DNA of 64,000 nucleotides from Miscanthus floridulus (Eukaryota; Streptophyta; Magnoliopsida; Poales; Poaceae): NCBI RefSeq assembly GCF_019320115.1, contig NC_089583.1:75533368-75597367 (forward strand). The letters run 5' to 3'. The position numbers were made by a program, and so were the translations under genes. How positions within the stretch are numbered: position 1 is the stretch's first letter; the number at the start of each line of letters is the position of its first letter. The notes beneath the pieces were generated by a model. The model searched no databases. It was not told the origin of the DNA and worked only from the letters and a program-made list of their open reading frames with translations. Shown one piece after another: positions 54,912-64,000 of the stretch.

Positions 54912-57358
54912 TTACGGCCGCAGCGGCCGGAGGTGGACGGGCACGCCGTGCTTGGGGCGGAGGGTGAGCACGTTCACCGGCGCGTGGCGGTAGTCGTCGG
55001 AGATGGCGATGCGGAAGTGGGACAGCAGCATGGTGAGCACGACCTTGGCCTCGACGAGCGCGTACGCCTGGCCGACGCAGTTGCGCGGGCCCGACGCGAA
55101 CGGCAGGAACGCCGGGCGCCGGCCCGCCGCGAACCGCTCCGGCCTGAACTCGTGCGCGTCGGGGCCCCAGATGGACTCGTCGTGGTGGATGGCCAGCACC
55201 GGGATCCACACCGACAGGCCGCGCGGCAGGTGGAGGCCGCCCGTGAGGTGGATGTCCTCGAACACCATCCGGGGCAGCAGCGTCGCCGGCGGGTACAGCC
55301 GCAGCGTCTCGTGGATGATCATCTGCAGCTGCAAGCAGAGCACGGACGGACGGGCGACGTCAGAACAACGCAATGCCAAACATCACCGGCTCACCGCGAC
55401 GATCGATAGGACGGACGGACGTACCACGGTAAGCTTGGAGAGGTCGTCGTACGACGGCGGGTCGTCGCCGCAGACTCGGGCGACCTCGGCGCGGGCCCTG
55501 TCCTGCCACTCCGGGTGCGTGGCGAGCAGCATCAGCGCCCAGGTGAGCAGCAGCGCTGACGTGTCGTGCCCCGCGAAGAAGAACGTCTTGCACTCGTCGA
55601 TCACCAGCTGCAGGTCGTAGCTGAACTGCTGCTCCGCCTGCTGTCCCGCCGCCGCCCCGTCCTGCTTCTTCTTCTCCATCTCGGCCAGCAGCATGGCCAG
55701 CAGGCCCCGGCCGTAGGCCGACATCGTGCGGCCCTCGTCGGCGATCTCCCTGCTCCGCCCGATGGACTCCGTCAGCACGGCCTCCAGCTCGCCGTTCAGC
55801 CGCGTGATCTCCCTCCTGTACTTGCTCGGGAAGTACCTGCACACACAGCGACGTGCCGACGTCCAGACAGTTTCAGACACGAAGTATGTCAACGCACCAG
55901 GTAGTGTGCATGTCCAAAAAGTTGTTTACTGATGACAGGCGTACGGCAATGGGAGTGTGCCGGTGACGATGGAATCGTTTCGAGTCGAGGCATCAGACAA
56001 GCCGATGCCTCGCAGACTCGGCCTCGGTTCAGTGTGCGTGCCATGCCAGCGTCCAAAAGTTCCCGGACAGGCGCTGGTAGTGGAATGGCACACTAGAGAA
56101 TGCAAACGTATTGATTAATCGATCGCTTAAACATGATCAGCTAGCTTATTAAGGTTATTTGAGGTCGCAGGCCGGCATGATCGAGCAGATGCGGGCATGG
56201 GCAGGGACAGAGGTAGCGACAACGGCCAGGCAAGACAGTGAGCGTGTGCGTACCGCGTAGGTGCGCACGGTTTACGAGACAAAGATGAGCGACGGGCCGG
56301 CGGCCGGCGGCCGGCATCGAGGCGTGCCGAGGAGACGGGGTCACTCACTGGCTGCCGGGGATCCAGAGGTGGCGGCTGGAGCTCGCGGTGAGGCGCTGCA
56401 GGTCCTCGAGGAGACGGAAGATGAGCTTTCCGGTATCGTAGCTCGTGTCGAACTCGGTGCGCGAGATGATGTCGCCGGTGAGCCGAGTCATGTACCCGCC
56501 GATCTCCACCTCGCGACGGCGCCCGCCGCCGGGCGACGGCGCCGACGCTGCCTCCTGGAGCGCCCGAATCGTCTGCTTCGTGCACTCCACCATGTGACCC
56601 ACGCGTCCCTGCAATACCCCCGGTGACGTCAGCGGCCACCACGACCAGTCCAGGAAAAAGAAACGAAAAAAAAAAGAAGAGAGAAAGAATGGAAATGACG
56701 GCGGTGGCGCGCTCGACGGACCTTCAGCTTGTCAGGCATGAACGCCGGCGCGACGACGTGGCGCTGGTGCGACCAGTGCGCGCCGTTGGACATGAGGAGC
56801 CCTCGGCCGATGAAGTGCCTGGTCCCCTGGCGCTGCAGCCACGACTTGCCGGTGCCGTTCGCCGCGTACTTGGACGACAGGAACTCTTTGATCTGCGCCG
56901 CGTCCGTCAGGCACAGGCGCGGCTCGCTCCCGTACCAGTAGACGAACAACTTGCCTGCAGCGCACGGAGGCACACACGCGTCACAAGAACATTCCACCGT
57001 CGTAAGGGACTAAAGGTACGCGATCAACGGCGCAATGCGGCGGCGGCCTCTGGCACATTCTAGCCATCGCAGACTCACCGTATGTCCTGGACCAGAGCAC
57101 GTAGTGCGGCATGAGGCGGCCGACGATGTCGTGGCTCAGGGCCGGCATGTCGTCGGCGGTGGCCTGCGCCACGAGCACCGACACGTCGCGGAGGTTGCCG
57201 ATGAGCGGGCGCGGCGGGGGGCCGTGGACGCCCTGCCGGGCCATGATCCGGCGGATTCTGAGAGGCGTCAGGAAGTAGCAGGACAGGGTGATCCATGCCG
57301 CCCTCAGGAGCAGTATCAGGACAGGGCACGCCAGCACCATGAGCGTCACGAACGCCAT
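54912..57358 (-). CDS. CYP735A: Cytochrome P450 CYP735A type, cytokinin trans-hydroxylase
   Basis: Five exons on the minus strand: 57079-57358, 56722-56954, 56349-56608, 55425-55836 and 54912-55328; all introns GT-AG; 1602 coding bases, 533 residues, no break. CYP735A enzymes hydroxylate isopentenyladenine-type cytokinin nucleotides to trans-zeatin forms at the ER membrane. Evidence: N-terminal membrane helix (residues ~3-27), proline hinge GPPPRPLIGN, HDIVGRLMPHYVLWSRTYGK, CLTDAAQIKEFL, HFIGRGLLMSNG, HRHV-type helix C region (HWSHQRHVVAPAF), I-helix FFFAGHDTS (343-351), K-helix ETLR (402-405), PERF (458-461), haem loop FASGPRNCVG with Cys 479. The TPLRIRRIM and RHAPVNVLTLRPKHGV segments match CYP735A rather than the sister families CYP714, CYP709 or CYP734, judged from memory. 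Splice edges were chosen so that every phase joins and motifs stay intact. Confidence 0.88.
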
Positions 57359-57463
57359 TGAAGGAGGAGAGGCGGAAAGATTTGGGGGGCGTTGATACCG
57401 TCCAGCTAGCGGCGGCGGCGGCGTCGGGCGGCAATGCGCAGATTGCTCTTGGGTCTGTGGGCT

Positions 57464-57472
57464 GTATATATA
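57464..57472 (-). promoter_or_regulatory. TATA box of the P450 gene
   Basis: On the minus strand 'gcctatatataca' lies about 108 bp upstream of the ATG, leaving a leader of roughly 75 bp, a normal spacing for plant genes. Confidence 0.65.
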
Positions 57473-57479
57473 GGCACAC

Positions 57480-57884
57480 CCGTCACGCTGGTCCGGAGGG
57501 GGTAGATTTGATACTATACAAGGACAAATCTCCCTCAGTTGTCCATATAATCAATGTTCCTTATTTATTTTTGGGGCTAGATTTGAAAGTATTTAATTCA
57601 GTCCATATTTCGTCAAATACCTTTTCGTACTTGGCTCCCTATTTAATTTCACTGCTAAAAGTTTGGTAAAACATTGAGCTTTTGCCAGTTTGGTTACCAT
57701 TTTTTTTCTGAACAAGAAGAGCAATATAAACAGAGAAAAATAAAAGCGGGGTCTGCCCAGTTTAGGCATATTTGTGCTATATATACTCCCACCGTCCAGA
57801 GATATCTATATATCCCTCTATATCTACAAATATATATATCTATATCTATTTTTATATTTTTATATATACTCCATCCATCCGAAT
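57480..57884. other. P450 upstream region, no gene
   Basis: AT-rich promoter-side DNA with a 'tatctatatatccctctatatc' low-complexity stretch (57800-57870). No second gene seen. Confidence 0.5.
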
Positions 57885-58100
57885 ACAATACATTATCACC
57901 TTCAATTCTACAAAATTGGTACTGAATGTTCATACTCATATTTGACAGTTTATTAAAAAGAAAACCATGATTAAGGAGAGACTCCTTAATTATGTTTAAT
58001 CTATGATACATGTGTCATTTGAGTATTCCCTTAAGTTATCTTATTTTTAATTTTTTTTACTATAGTACATGATAGGGAATATATATTATACACTCGTTGT
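57885..58100. repeat. Direct duplication, copy 1
   Basis: Carries 'acattatcaccttcaa', 'gttcatactcatatttgaca', 'actccttaattatgtttaat' and 'tgtgtcatttgagtattccc', then 'tacatgatagggaatatata'. The same order recurs at 58285-58462 and, after the SINE, at 58773-58835. Confidence 0.8.
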
Positions 58101-58284
58101 TAAAGAGTGAAATGATGGTCCTATCTGCCTTTTTTAATTCCCACAATGCCCTAGTCTCCTCCTTGTCTCTTCTGCGATCCGAACTCACGATGCACGCTCG
58201 AATGAGTTAGAAATACATATTATGCGCCCATCAGTGGTATGCAGTCTGATTTCAATACATATTGGAACGAATAACATGACCGTT

Positions 58285-58835
58285 ACATCTAGAATATAAT
58301 GCATTATCACCTTCAAAATCTGTACTGAAATTGTTCATACTCAAATTTGACAGAGTTTATTAAAAACGAAACTATGATTTGAGAAGAAACTCCTTAATTG
58401 TGTTTAATCTATGGCACATGTGTCATTTGAGTATTCCCTTATACTTAAGTTATGTTAATTTTGTGAACTACTCATAGATCAGTTGGTTGGGTTTCTTGTG
58501 GTGGAACCAGCCCATTCGGGTTCAAGTTCTCGACTTGGCACGGGTGCTCGTATTTTTCTGGATTTATTTCAGGATTTAACGGCGCTATGCTTTCAGTGGT
58601 AGGCGACGTCCCCATCGATAACAAGACGTCTGTGGTGACTTCGTCAATCTCAAGATTTATCGGCTCAGTCCTTCAGAGGTGCTCATAGAGATAGAGTTTG
58701 CGTGCGTGTATTCATAGGGGGTGAGTGTGTGCCCGTGTTATGGGTGTCTAAGTTGTACTGTGTCATTCTAAAAAGTTATCTTAATTTTTTTTAAATCCGG
58801 TTGTATTACATGACAGGGAATATATATTAAATTTT
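58285..58835. repeat. Direct duplication, copy 2 (split by SINE)
   Basis: Matches copy 1 in order; the SINE at 58463-58772 separates 'cttaagttatgttaattttg' from 'ttttaaatcc...catgacagggaatatata'. Confidence 0.78.
58463..58772 (+). mobile_element. Au-like SINE (tRNA-derived)
   Basis: 310 bp flanked by a 16-bp target duplication AAGTTATSTTAATTTT (58447-58462 and 58773-58788, one mismatch). The head has an A-box-like 'agatcagttggttggg' and a B-box GGTTCAAGTTC (58519-58529), the internal RNA polymerase III promoter. Body phrases 'ggcacgggtgctcg', 'gctttcagtggtaggcgac' and 'gtggtgacttcgtcaatctc' match the Au SINE family of grasses as I remember it. The 3' end is degenerate ('cattctaaa'). Confidence 0.88.
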
Positions 58836-58989
58836 TCGGAGGAACTGCAGTCAGTACTTAATTGCTAGGCTAAACTTTTAAAAATGGACATGCAAAGGTC
58901 AGTGCATACAAGATTTGTGGAAGGGGGAACTCTAGAGTTAAGGGCTATATTACATTCTCAAAAAAAAAACACTGCCCAAAATGAACGAA

Positions 58990-59440
58990 GAGAACACTGC
59001 AGAGTCGGGTTGCTAACCCGGTTCGACTAGAGCCGAAGATCGATCCAAAGCCGCATTCCTGAGGATCTGTCTAGCAGAGACATCATCATAGTCATTGAAG
59101 GTCTTAACATTCCTGCCCTTCCAGAGACTGCACAAAAGGATGGTAATCACGGTTGACTAAGCATTTCTAGGTGCTCCATTTAAGATCCAAGTCTCTCCCA
59201 AGTCCCACAGGTCTTCAACTCGGTCGATCAAGTGCAGCAAAGGATTTACCAAGGACCGTACCAATGTGGCCCTCTCGCAGGAGAAGAAAAAGGTGTGCTT
59301 GGTCTTGTTGGTAGGCAGCCACATGCTTCACAGGCATCGGAGACGGAGATGTTTATGTGGTAGAGAAACGCTCTGGTTGGTATTCTCTGTCGACTAGCAC
59401 CAGAGCCCCATACAATGATCGATGTTGTGCACATTGCCAT
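58990..59440 (-). pseudogene. LINE zf-RVT fragment
   Basis: On the minus strand, 59246-59440 reads ...RIPTRAFLYHINISVSDACEACG, the zinc-binding domain at the end of a plant LINE reverse transcriptase, then frame changes, and 59040-59140 reads WKGRNVKTFNDYDDVSARQ, the usual downstream phrase (W-GRN--F). No RT core. It is a different LINE lineage from the one at 7760-21312. Confidence 0.68.
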
Positions 59441-59806
59441 GGTTAACTAAGGATCCCCAATTCTGCCTCGGCAGCCACGGTGAGGCCTCAACCTCAGCCT
59501 GAGGTCGGTAAGGGAGTAAGAAGTTTTTAGGAACTTGCACGATTTTCATTGTGCAAAATTTATCTAAAAATATACAATATTTTTCTTCAATACAAAGAAA
59601 ATTTTCCTTTGCATTTTGCCGACAAGCCTAGGCGACCGCCCGGGATCACCTGGCAGTGGCGATTTTTTTTTTTAATTTTAATATTTTTTGGAAACTAATT
59701 TTAAATTTAACACGGTCGGTTTTTTTAACTAACACTTTTGGCCGCGCCTATTTCCCTGGTGCGGCCAAATGCCTGTGCCGCGTCATGCATGGTGGCGCGA
59801 CAGAGG

Positions 59807-59852
59807 GCTGACGTGGCGGCGACCGGGAGGGCTGACGTGGCGGCGACCGGAA
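59807..59852. repeat. 23-bp tandem duplication
   Basis: GGGCTGACGTGGCGGCGACC occurs twice in succession with a 3-bp spacer. Confidence 0.85.
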
Positions 59853-60165
59853 TCGCTGACCGCTGACGGGGTAGGGCCTGCTGCGCCATGATCCGTGGCG
59901 CGGCAGAGCCGAATAAAACCGACCATCGCTGCCCGCGTCCGCCAGTGGCCGAGCAGCGCAGCAAGGCCGCCTGGCCGCCGCGGCCGCGTCTGCTCGCGCC
60001 GGCCAGCCCGTCGCCGAGCACGGCACGGCCGCCGGCTTCCCGGTGCGGCCGTCGAGCCCCCACGCCGGCGCGCCACCCCCTCCGGCCACGCACGACGGCT
60101 GCCCGCCGAGGACTGCGCCCGTGCCTCCCGGCCCGATCTAGCGCGCTGCAGCGAGATACTCCCCT

Positions 60166-60340
60166 AATAGGTAGTAAAATTATTAAAGTATAGTTAGTAG
60201 AGTTAGTAAAGTTATTTAGTTTAGTTAGTATAGGTAATATACTAAGTTAGTATAGGTAGTAAAGTTAGGTAGTTTAGTTAGTACAGTTATTGAGTCTAGT
60301 TATACATTGGATTTAGTTTAATTAGTTGTTGTAGTTAGCC
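60166..60340. repeat. GTTAGTA-rich low-complexity tract
   Basis: Irregular repetitions of 'agttagta', 'agtatag' and 'tagttta' over about 175 bp, with no constant period. Confidence 0.7.
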
Positions 60341-60464
60341 TTATATAGATGTTAATATTAGATTGGTTAGTACAGTTATAGTTATAATATGTATTAATAT
60401 TACTATAAACATTACGTACGACGATTTCGACGACTTGATGAAGTTTCTTGAAATGTTTTTGCAG

Positions 60465-63458
60465 ATGGATTGTTGTGTTAGAGTTTTGTATGGAGAAAGT
60501 GTTAGGAGAGAAGATGGTATGTTTAAGGATATGGAAGAAGAATTAGAATGGTTTGATGAACCTCCTAGCTTCAACGACCTTTGTGTCCGTTTGAATGTAA
60601 AGTTTGACGGTGATTTCACACTGAAGGAGAGGTTTGATACTGGGAAGACTAGGGCACACTATGTCCTCATGCCCTTGCGCGACCCTGCTCACTGGTCCCG
60701 CTACACTAGGGTTCTTCAAGGTTCCAATGTGCCCATGACTGAGGTGGTGGTGGAGAATGGGTACAGGATGCAGGGTGTTCAGGACGGCCTGTCCATTGAC
60801 GGTGTTGGAGGCAATGAGCAAGAATTGAGGGTCGAAGGGAAAGCAACTCAGGGTAACATGGATTTGGATGGTCAGTTAACGCAGGAGCAGTTTTATTCAA
60901 CTGCAGTAGGTTGTATAAGCAATGACTTTGATGTGAATGATTTCGAACGGGAAGAGGAGCAGGAGCAGGAGGACAAGATCAGTGATGTAGTTAGCAGTGA
61001 TTCATACGATTCTGATGATGACCAAGGAGGTACAGATGCTACGCCAACATTGGTTGATGCCATGCCAGTACCGGTTCATACTATGCCATTACCAGTACCA
61101 ATTGAGGTTTTGCATGGTGTCCAGGCTCAGGGTAGACTAGTCACAGATTTGGCTGCAGATGATACCCCCTATGATTCATGGGCCAGAATTAGCGAAGCGC
61201 AGCAGTATGTTCCACTACCACCTTACACAGCGACTGAGCTTGAGCAACTAAGGTCCAAGAACGTACCTTTCATGGGCGTTCCAAACTATAGGGATGTCAG
61301 CTTGACGGATATGGCAGTTTATGACACCGATCTCCAGTTGTGTAGGAATTCATTGTATAACCATGAGAAAGAAACCCTTAGGAAGGGGATGATATTCAAC
61401 ACAATATCAGAGATGAAACTCTTCCTTCAGGACTATGCTATGTACCACCATAGGTCGTACACCGTCACTCATTCGGACCAGGAGTTGAGGTACCACGTGA
61501 TATACAAAAACAGTTGTATGTGGAGGTTAAATGCACGAAAGAGACAAAGTGATGGCAAGTGGAGGATAACTAAAGTTGTCGAACCCCACACTTGCCTAGA
61601 CAATAGGGGGAAGAAAAATCAGCAGCAGCTCACTATACGTTACCTTGTCCGTCATACATTGGGGCTCGTTGATGATGATAATAACGACATCTCGGTGTCT
61701 TCTTTACAACAGTCTATATCTGGATTCGTTAGGTACGATGTGACATACGGAAAGGCTTGGCGTGCTAAGCAAATTGCTCTGACAATTCGATGGGGTACTT
61801 GAGAGGAAGCGTACAACAGGGTGCCCCATATCTTATGTGCAATGCATTACTACAACCCTGACTTGAAATAATTTGTGGACACCGGAGGGATGTTTTTTCG
61901 GGACCCATTGAGGCATGTCCTCCATCATGTGTTCTGGTCGTTCGTGCAAACAGAACATGCATTCCAGTTTTATCGGCCAGTCGTACTTATTGATGGCACT
62001 TTCCTAATAGAAAAGTACAGGGGCACCTTGATGATGGCTGCTGCTGTTGATCCTGAGCACCAGATAGTACCCATGGCTTTTGCTTTGGTAGAGAGAGAGA
62101 ACAATGAATCATGGTCATAGTTCATGCGGCTTCTACGTGTGCAAGTGCTTGGCCCAACTCGTACTATATGTTTGATCTCAGACCGTCACGCAGGGCTTCT
62201 TAATGTTGCAGCTGAGCATATAGATGGGTTCCCGCCTCTAGTACATAGATGGTGCATGAGACACTTTGTTGCTAATTTCTGGTGGCGTCAGTGGAAGCAG
62301 GAGGTATGTGACAAGGTAAAGACTCTATGTTGTGTACGTATAGAGCACCAGTTCAAGGAGACAAAGAGAGAACTAGACAAGATGGTAAATGTAGCGGGAA
62401 AGGCCTGGTTAGAGGCGCAGATGGAACAGAAGGCTCAGTGGGCGTTAGCATATGACGAGGGGGCTTTCAGGTATGGCATCATGACCACTAACTCCTCGAA
62501 GTCCTTCAACCGTGTATTCATCGGAGTTCGATCGTTGCTTGTGTTTGGAATTGTTGAGTTCTCGTTTCATAAGTGCAATGAATATTTTGTGAAGAGGTGA
62601 GAACTTGCGTAGAGGAATATAGCTGAGCAGAGGCGTTTTGGAGAGGCTGGAGCTGAACATTTGAAGGAGGCTGAGAAATTGGCCAAGCAACACACCACCG
62701 AGCCGTATGGACCCCACCGCCATATCTTTAGTGTACGGGGCAAGGGTGGCACAAGCTTGGGCGGTGAACGTTATGGTGGACGAAACTACCGAGTTGATCT
62801 TGAAAAGGTAGAGTGCAGTTGCAACGTTCCTCAGATCATGAATGCCCCTTGCTCTCATATGATCATGGCATGTAGGGTTCGCGGATGCAACTATGAGGAT
62901 CTACCATATATGTCACCCTTGTATCTCCGTTCGAACACCGTTAGTATTTTAGAGATGAGCTTCGAGCCATACCTTGACCCGACACAGTGGCCACCTTATA
63001 ATGGTTATGACTACGTGCCACATTCGAATCAAATGAAGGTAGGGAAGGGTAGGAGGAAGAAGAAGCGAAGGGGGACATGGACGCTATGAGAGGGTACAGC
63101 GAAGACATGTACGACGGGAGAGACTTCAATGAGACCCGTGGTAGGAATCTTTGCTCCATTTGCAAACAATCTGGTCACAAGGTTAGCCGGCATAGAAGAC
63201 GAGGGCAGCAGGTGATTTCATATTGTGTTCATACTGCATAACAAGTAGTTCAAATTTTGCAATGCTACATAATGTTAATCTGAATATTGTTAATTTGAAT
63301 ACTCTAACCCTTTTTTATCAATTTGTAACAGGATGACCCCTCCCACACCGCACCAGCTGTATCCCCTTCTTGAGGTGGAGTACAACGACCCCCTTCTTCC
63401 ACCGAACGACGAGGTTTCCAAGAGGCGTTCGAGGGATCCTTATATTCTAGGGACTTAG
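60465..63458 (+). pseudogene. Mutator-like (MULE) transposase, broken by stops
   Basis: Almost one reading frame from ATG 60465. N-terminal region with VPMTEVVVENGYRM (60733-60774), an acidic linker, MuDR DNA-binding domain (GMIFNTISEMKLFLQDYA, RKRQSDGKWRITKVVEPHTC), MULE catalytic domain with VVLIDGTFL (first Asp, ~61983-62009), LISDRHAGLL (second Asp) and HRWCMRHFVANF, SWIM zinc finger CSCNVPQIMNAPCSHM (62815-62862), basic GRRKKKRR, and a partial CCHC knuckle CSICKQSGHK whose last Cys is changed to His. A last exon (about 63332-63458) reads LYPLLEVEYNDPLLPPNDEV. Breaks: TGA 61800, TAA 61869, TAG 62118, TGA 62598, TAG 62610, and a frame change near 63070. MULE transposase cuts the element's terminal repeats. 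The gene was lost recently, as the frame is otherwise whole. Confidence 0.85.
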
Positions 63459-64000
63459 TTCATTACGTCGAACGAATATTGTTGTCGAAAACATACAAAC
63501 TCATAAACCAATGAAAATGTTATGTGGCAACTTGTCGTCCATTTATTTGCTTCATGTTCATTTCAATTTGCACACGGTCATGGCACCACTTGTAGTTTTA
63601 TACAGCACCAACAATAACTCAATTGAAGCTGGATGTTGTCTGTCCGCGTCACTGCCGCGCCGTCGTCTATGGCGCGACACTGACGCGCCATGGACTCTGG
63701 CGCGATAGAACCTGGGCTCGCCGAACCAGTGGGCTACGGCGCGGCCGAACTAGTGGGCTACGGCATTGTATTCGAGATAATTTCACCCAATTATGTTCAT
63801 TTTAAAAAATTTGAACGCATGATACAAACATATGTGATCACTTAAGATCGATCATGGGTAATCCGAGTACATGACACATGGGTACAATACATCAGTAGTT
63901 CAAATGGAATATAAGACAACATAATAGAATTTCTACTACATAGCTACATTGATCATTAATAAAGCATGGAACTAATGGTCGGCCCAATTAAAAACCCTCA
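63459..64000. other. 3' flank of the Mutator-like gene
   Basis: GC-rich 'ctatggcgcgacactgacgc' and duplicated 'ccgaacca/tagtgggctacggc' phrases (63718-63765) resemble the repeats on the 5' side (59750-59900), consistent with both belonging to the same element. Its right end may lie at about 63770 or beyond the window. Confidence 0.45.

Larger units (their letters stand above)
59441..60464. other. 5' flank of the Mutator-like gene
   Basis: 59750-60140 is GC-rich with repeats of 'gcgcgaca/gcgcggcag' and a 23-bp tandem copy of 'gggctgacgtggcggcgacc' (59807 and 59830). 60165-60340 is a low-complexity tract of 'gttagta' units. No terminal inverted repeat of the element could be fixed. 'atgtttttgcag' at 60453-60464 looks like a splice acceptor just before ATG 60465. 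Confidence 0.5.

Noticed and set aside
54771..55620. Long plus-strand frames across the P450
   Set aside because: They are shadows of the GC-rich minus-strand exons, as the spliced minus-strand protein has every P450 motif.
58463..58772. A functional tRNA gene at the SINE head
   Set aside because: Box A and box B are present but no cloverleaf closes; the body and target duplication are those of a SINE.
59725..60193. Overlapping GC-rich frames upstream of the Mutator-like gene
   Set aside because: Present on both strands with no recognisable domain; caused by composition and short tandem copies.

Overview
The window looks like intergenic, transposon-packed chromosomal DNA of a grass (Poaceae, probably panicoid; the clade is an inference). 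The evidence is the families present: a CACTA element with a GRF-finger gene and an Ulp1-like gene, Stowaway and Tourist MITEs, a tRNA-derived SINE of the grass Au type, a Pack-MULE, Ty1/copia and Ty3/gypsy elements, and a multi-exon cytochrome P450 with GT-AG introns. I saw no CRISPR array, rRNA or tRNA gene.

Layout. 1-7.7 kb: no gene; MITEs, a 208-bp Helitron-like element (3852-4059) and simple repeats. 7.76-21.3 kb: the 3' end of a LINE, split by a 12.7-kb CACTA transposon (8107-20839) with 17-bp perfect termini and a 3-bp CAC target duplication. The CACTA carries a GRF zinc-finger/membrane protein gene, a decayed TNPD transposase, and a decayed TNPA-like gene ending in a C48 (Ulp1) protease domain. 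21.3-24.3 kb: LTR fragments. 24.36-26.44 kb: a Pack-MULE-like inverted-repeat element with a broken CYP86-type P450 fragment. 27.0-35.1 kb: a Tourist/Harbinger-like element (TTA target duplication) split by a hAT element (27205-29347) and by a copia retrotransposon (30051-35064). 36.5-54.07 kb: a second copia element (target duplication GTTAA) whose gag is split by an 11.5-kb gypsy element (38250-49725, target duplication ATAAG).

54.9-57.4 kb holds the only intact host gene: a five-exon minus-strand P450 of the CYP735A (cytokinin trans-hydroxylase) type, 533 codons, all signature motifs present. 57.5-59.5 kb: a duplicated AT-rich segment, an Au-like SINE with a 16-bp target duplication, and a LINE fragment. 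59.7 kb to the end: a Mutator-like transposase gene in almost one open frame, broken by stop codons.

The main result is the nesting, resolved to the base by target-site duplications, which gives a relative insertion order. Secondary results: in-frame stops in the CACTA, gypsy and copia genes are mostly TAG where the family has Gln or Trp, as expected from C-to-T decay at CHG-methylated sites; the CACTA has an internal subterminal-type repeat array next to a TATA box, suggesting a second promoter; and the 3' end of the second copia element carries a duplicated integrase segment that looks like a reverse-transcription template switch. Coordinates of element ends come from direct reading; family names come from remembered protein signatures and were not checked by database search.
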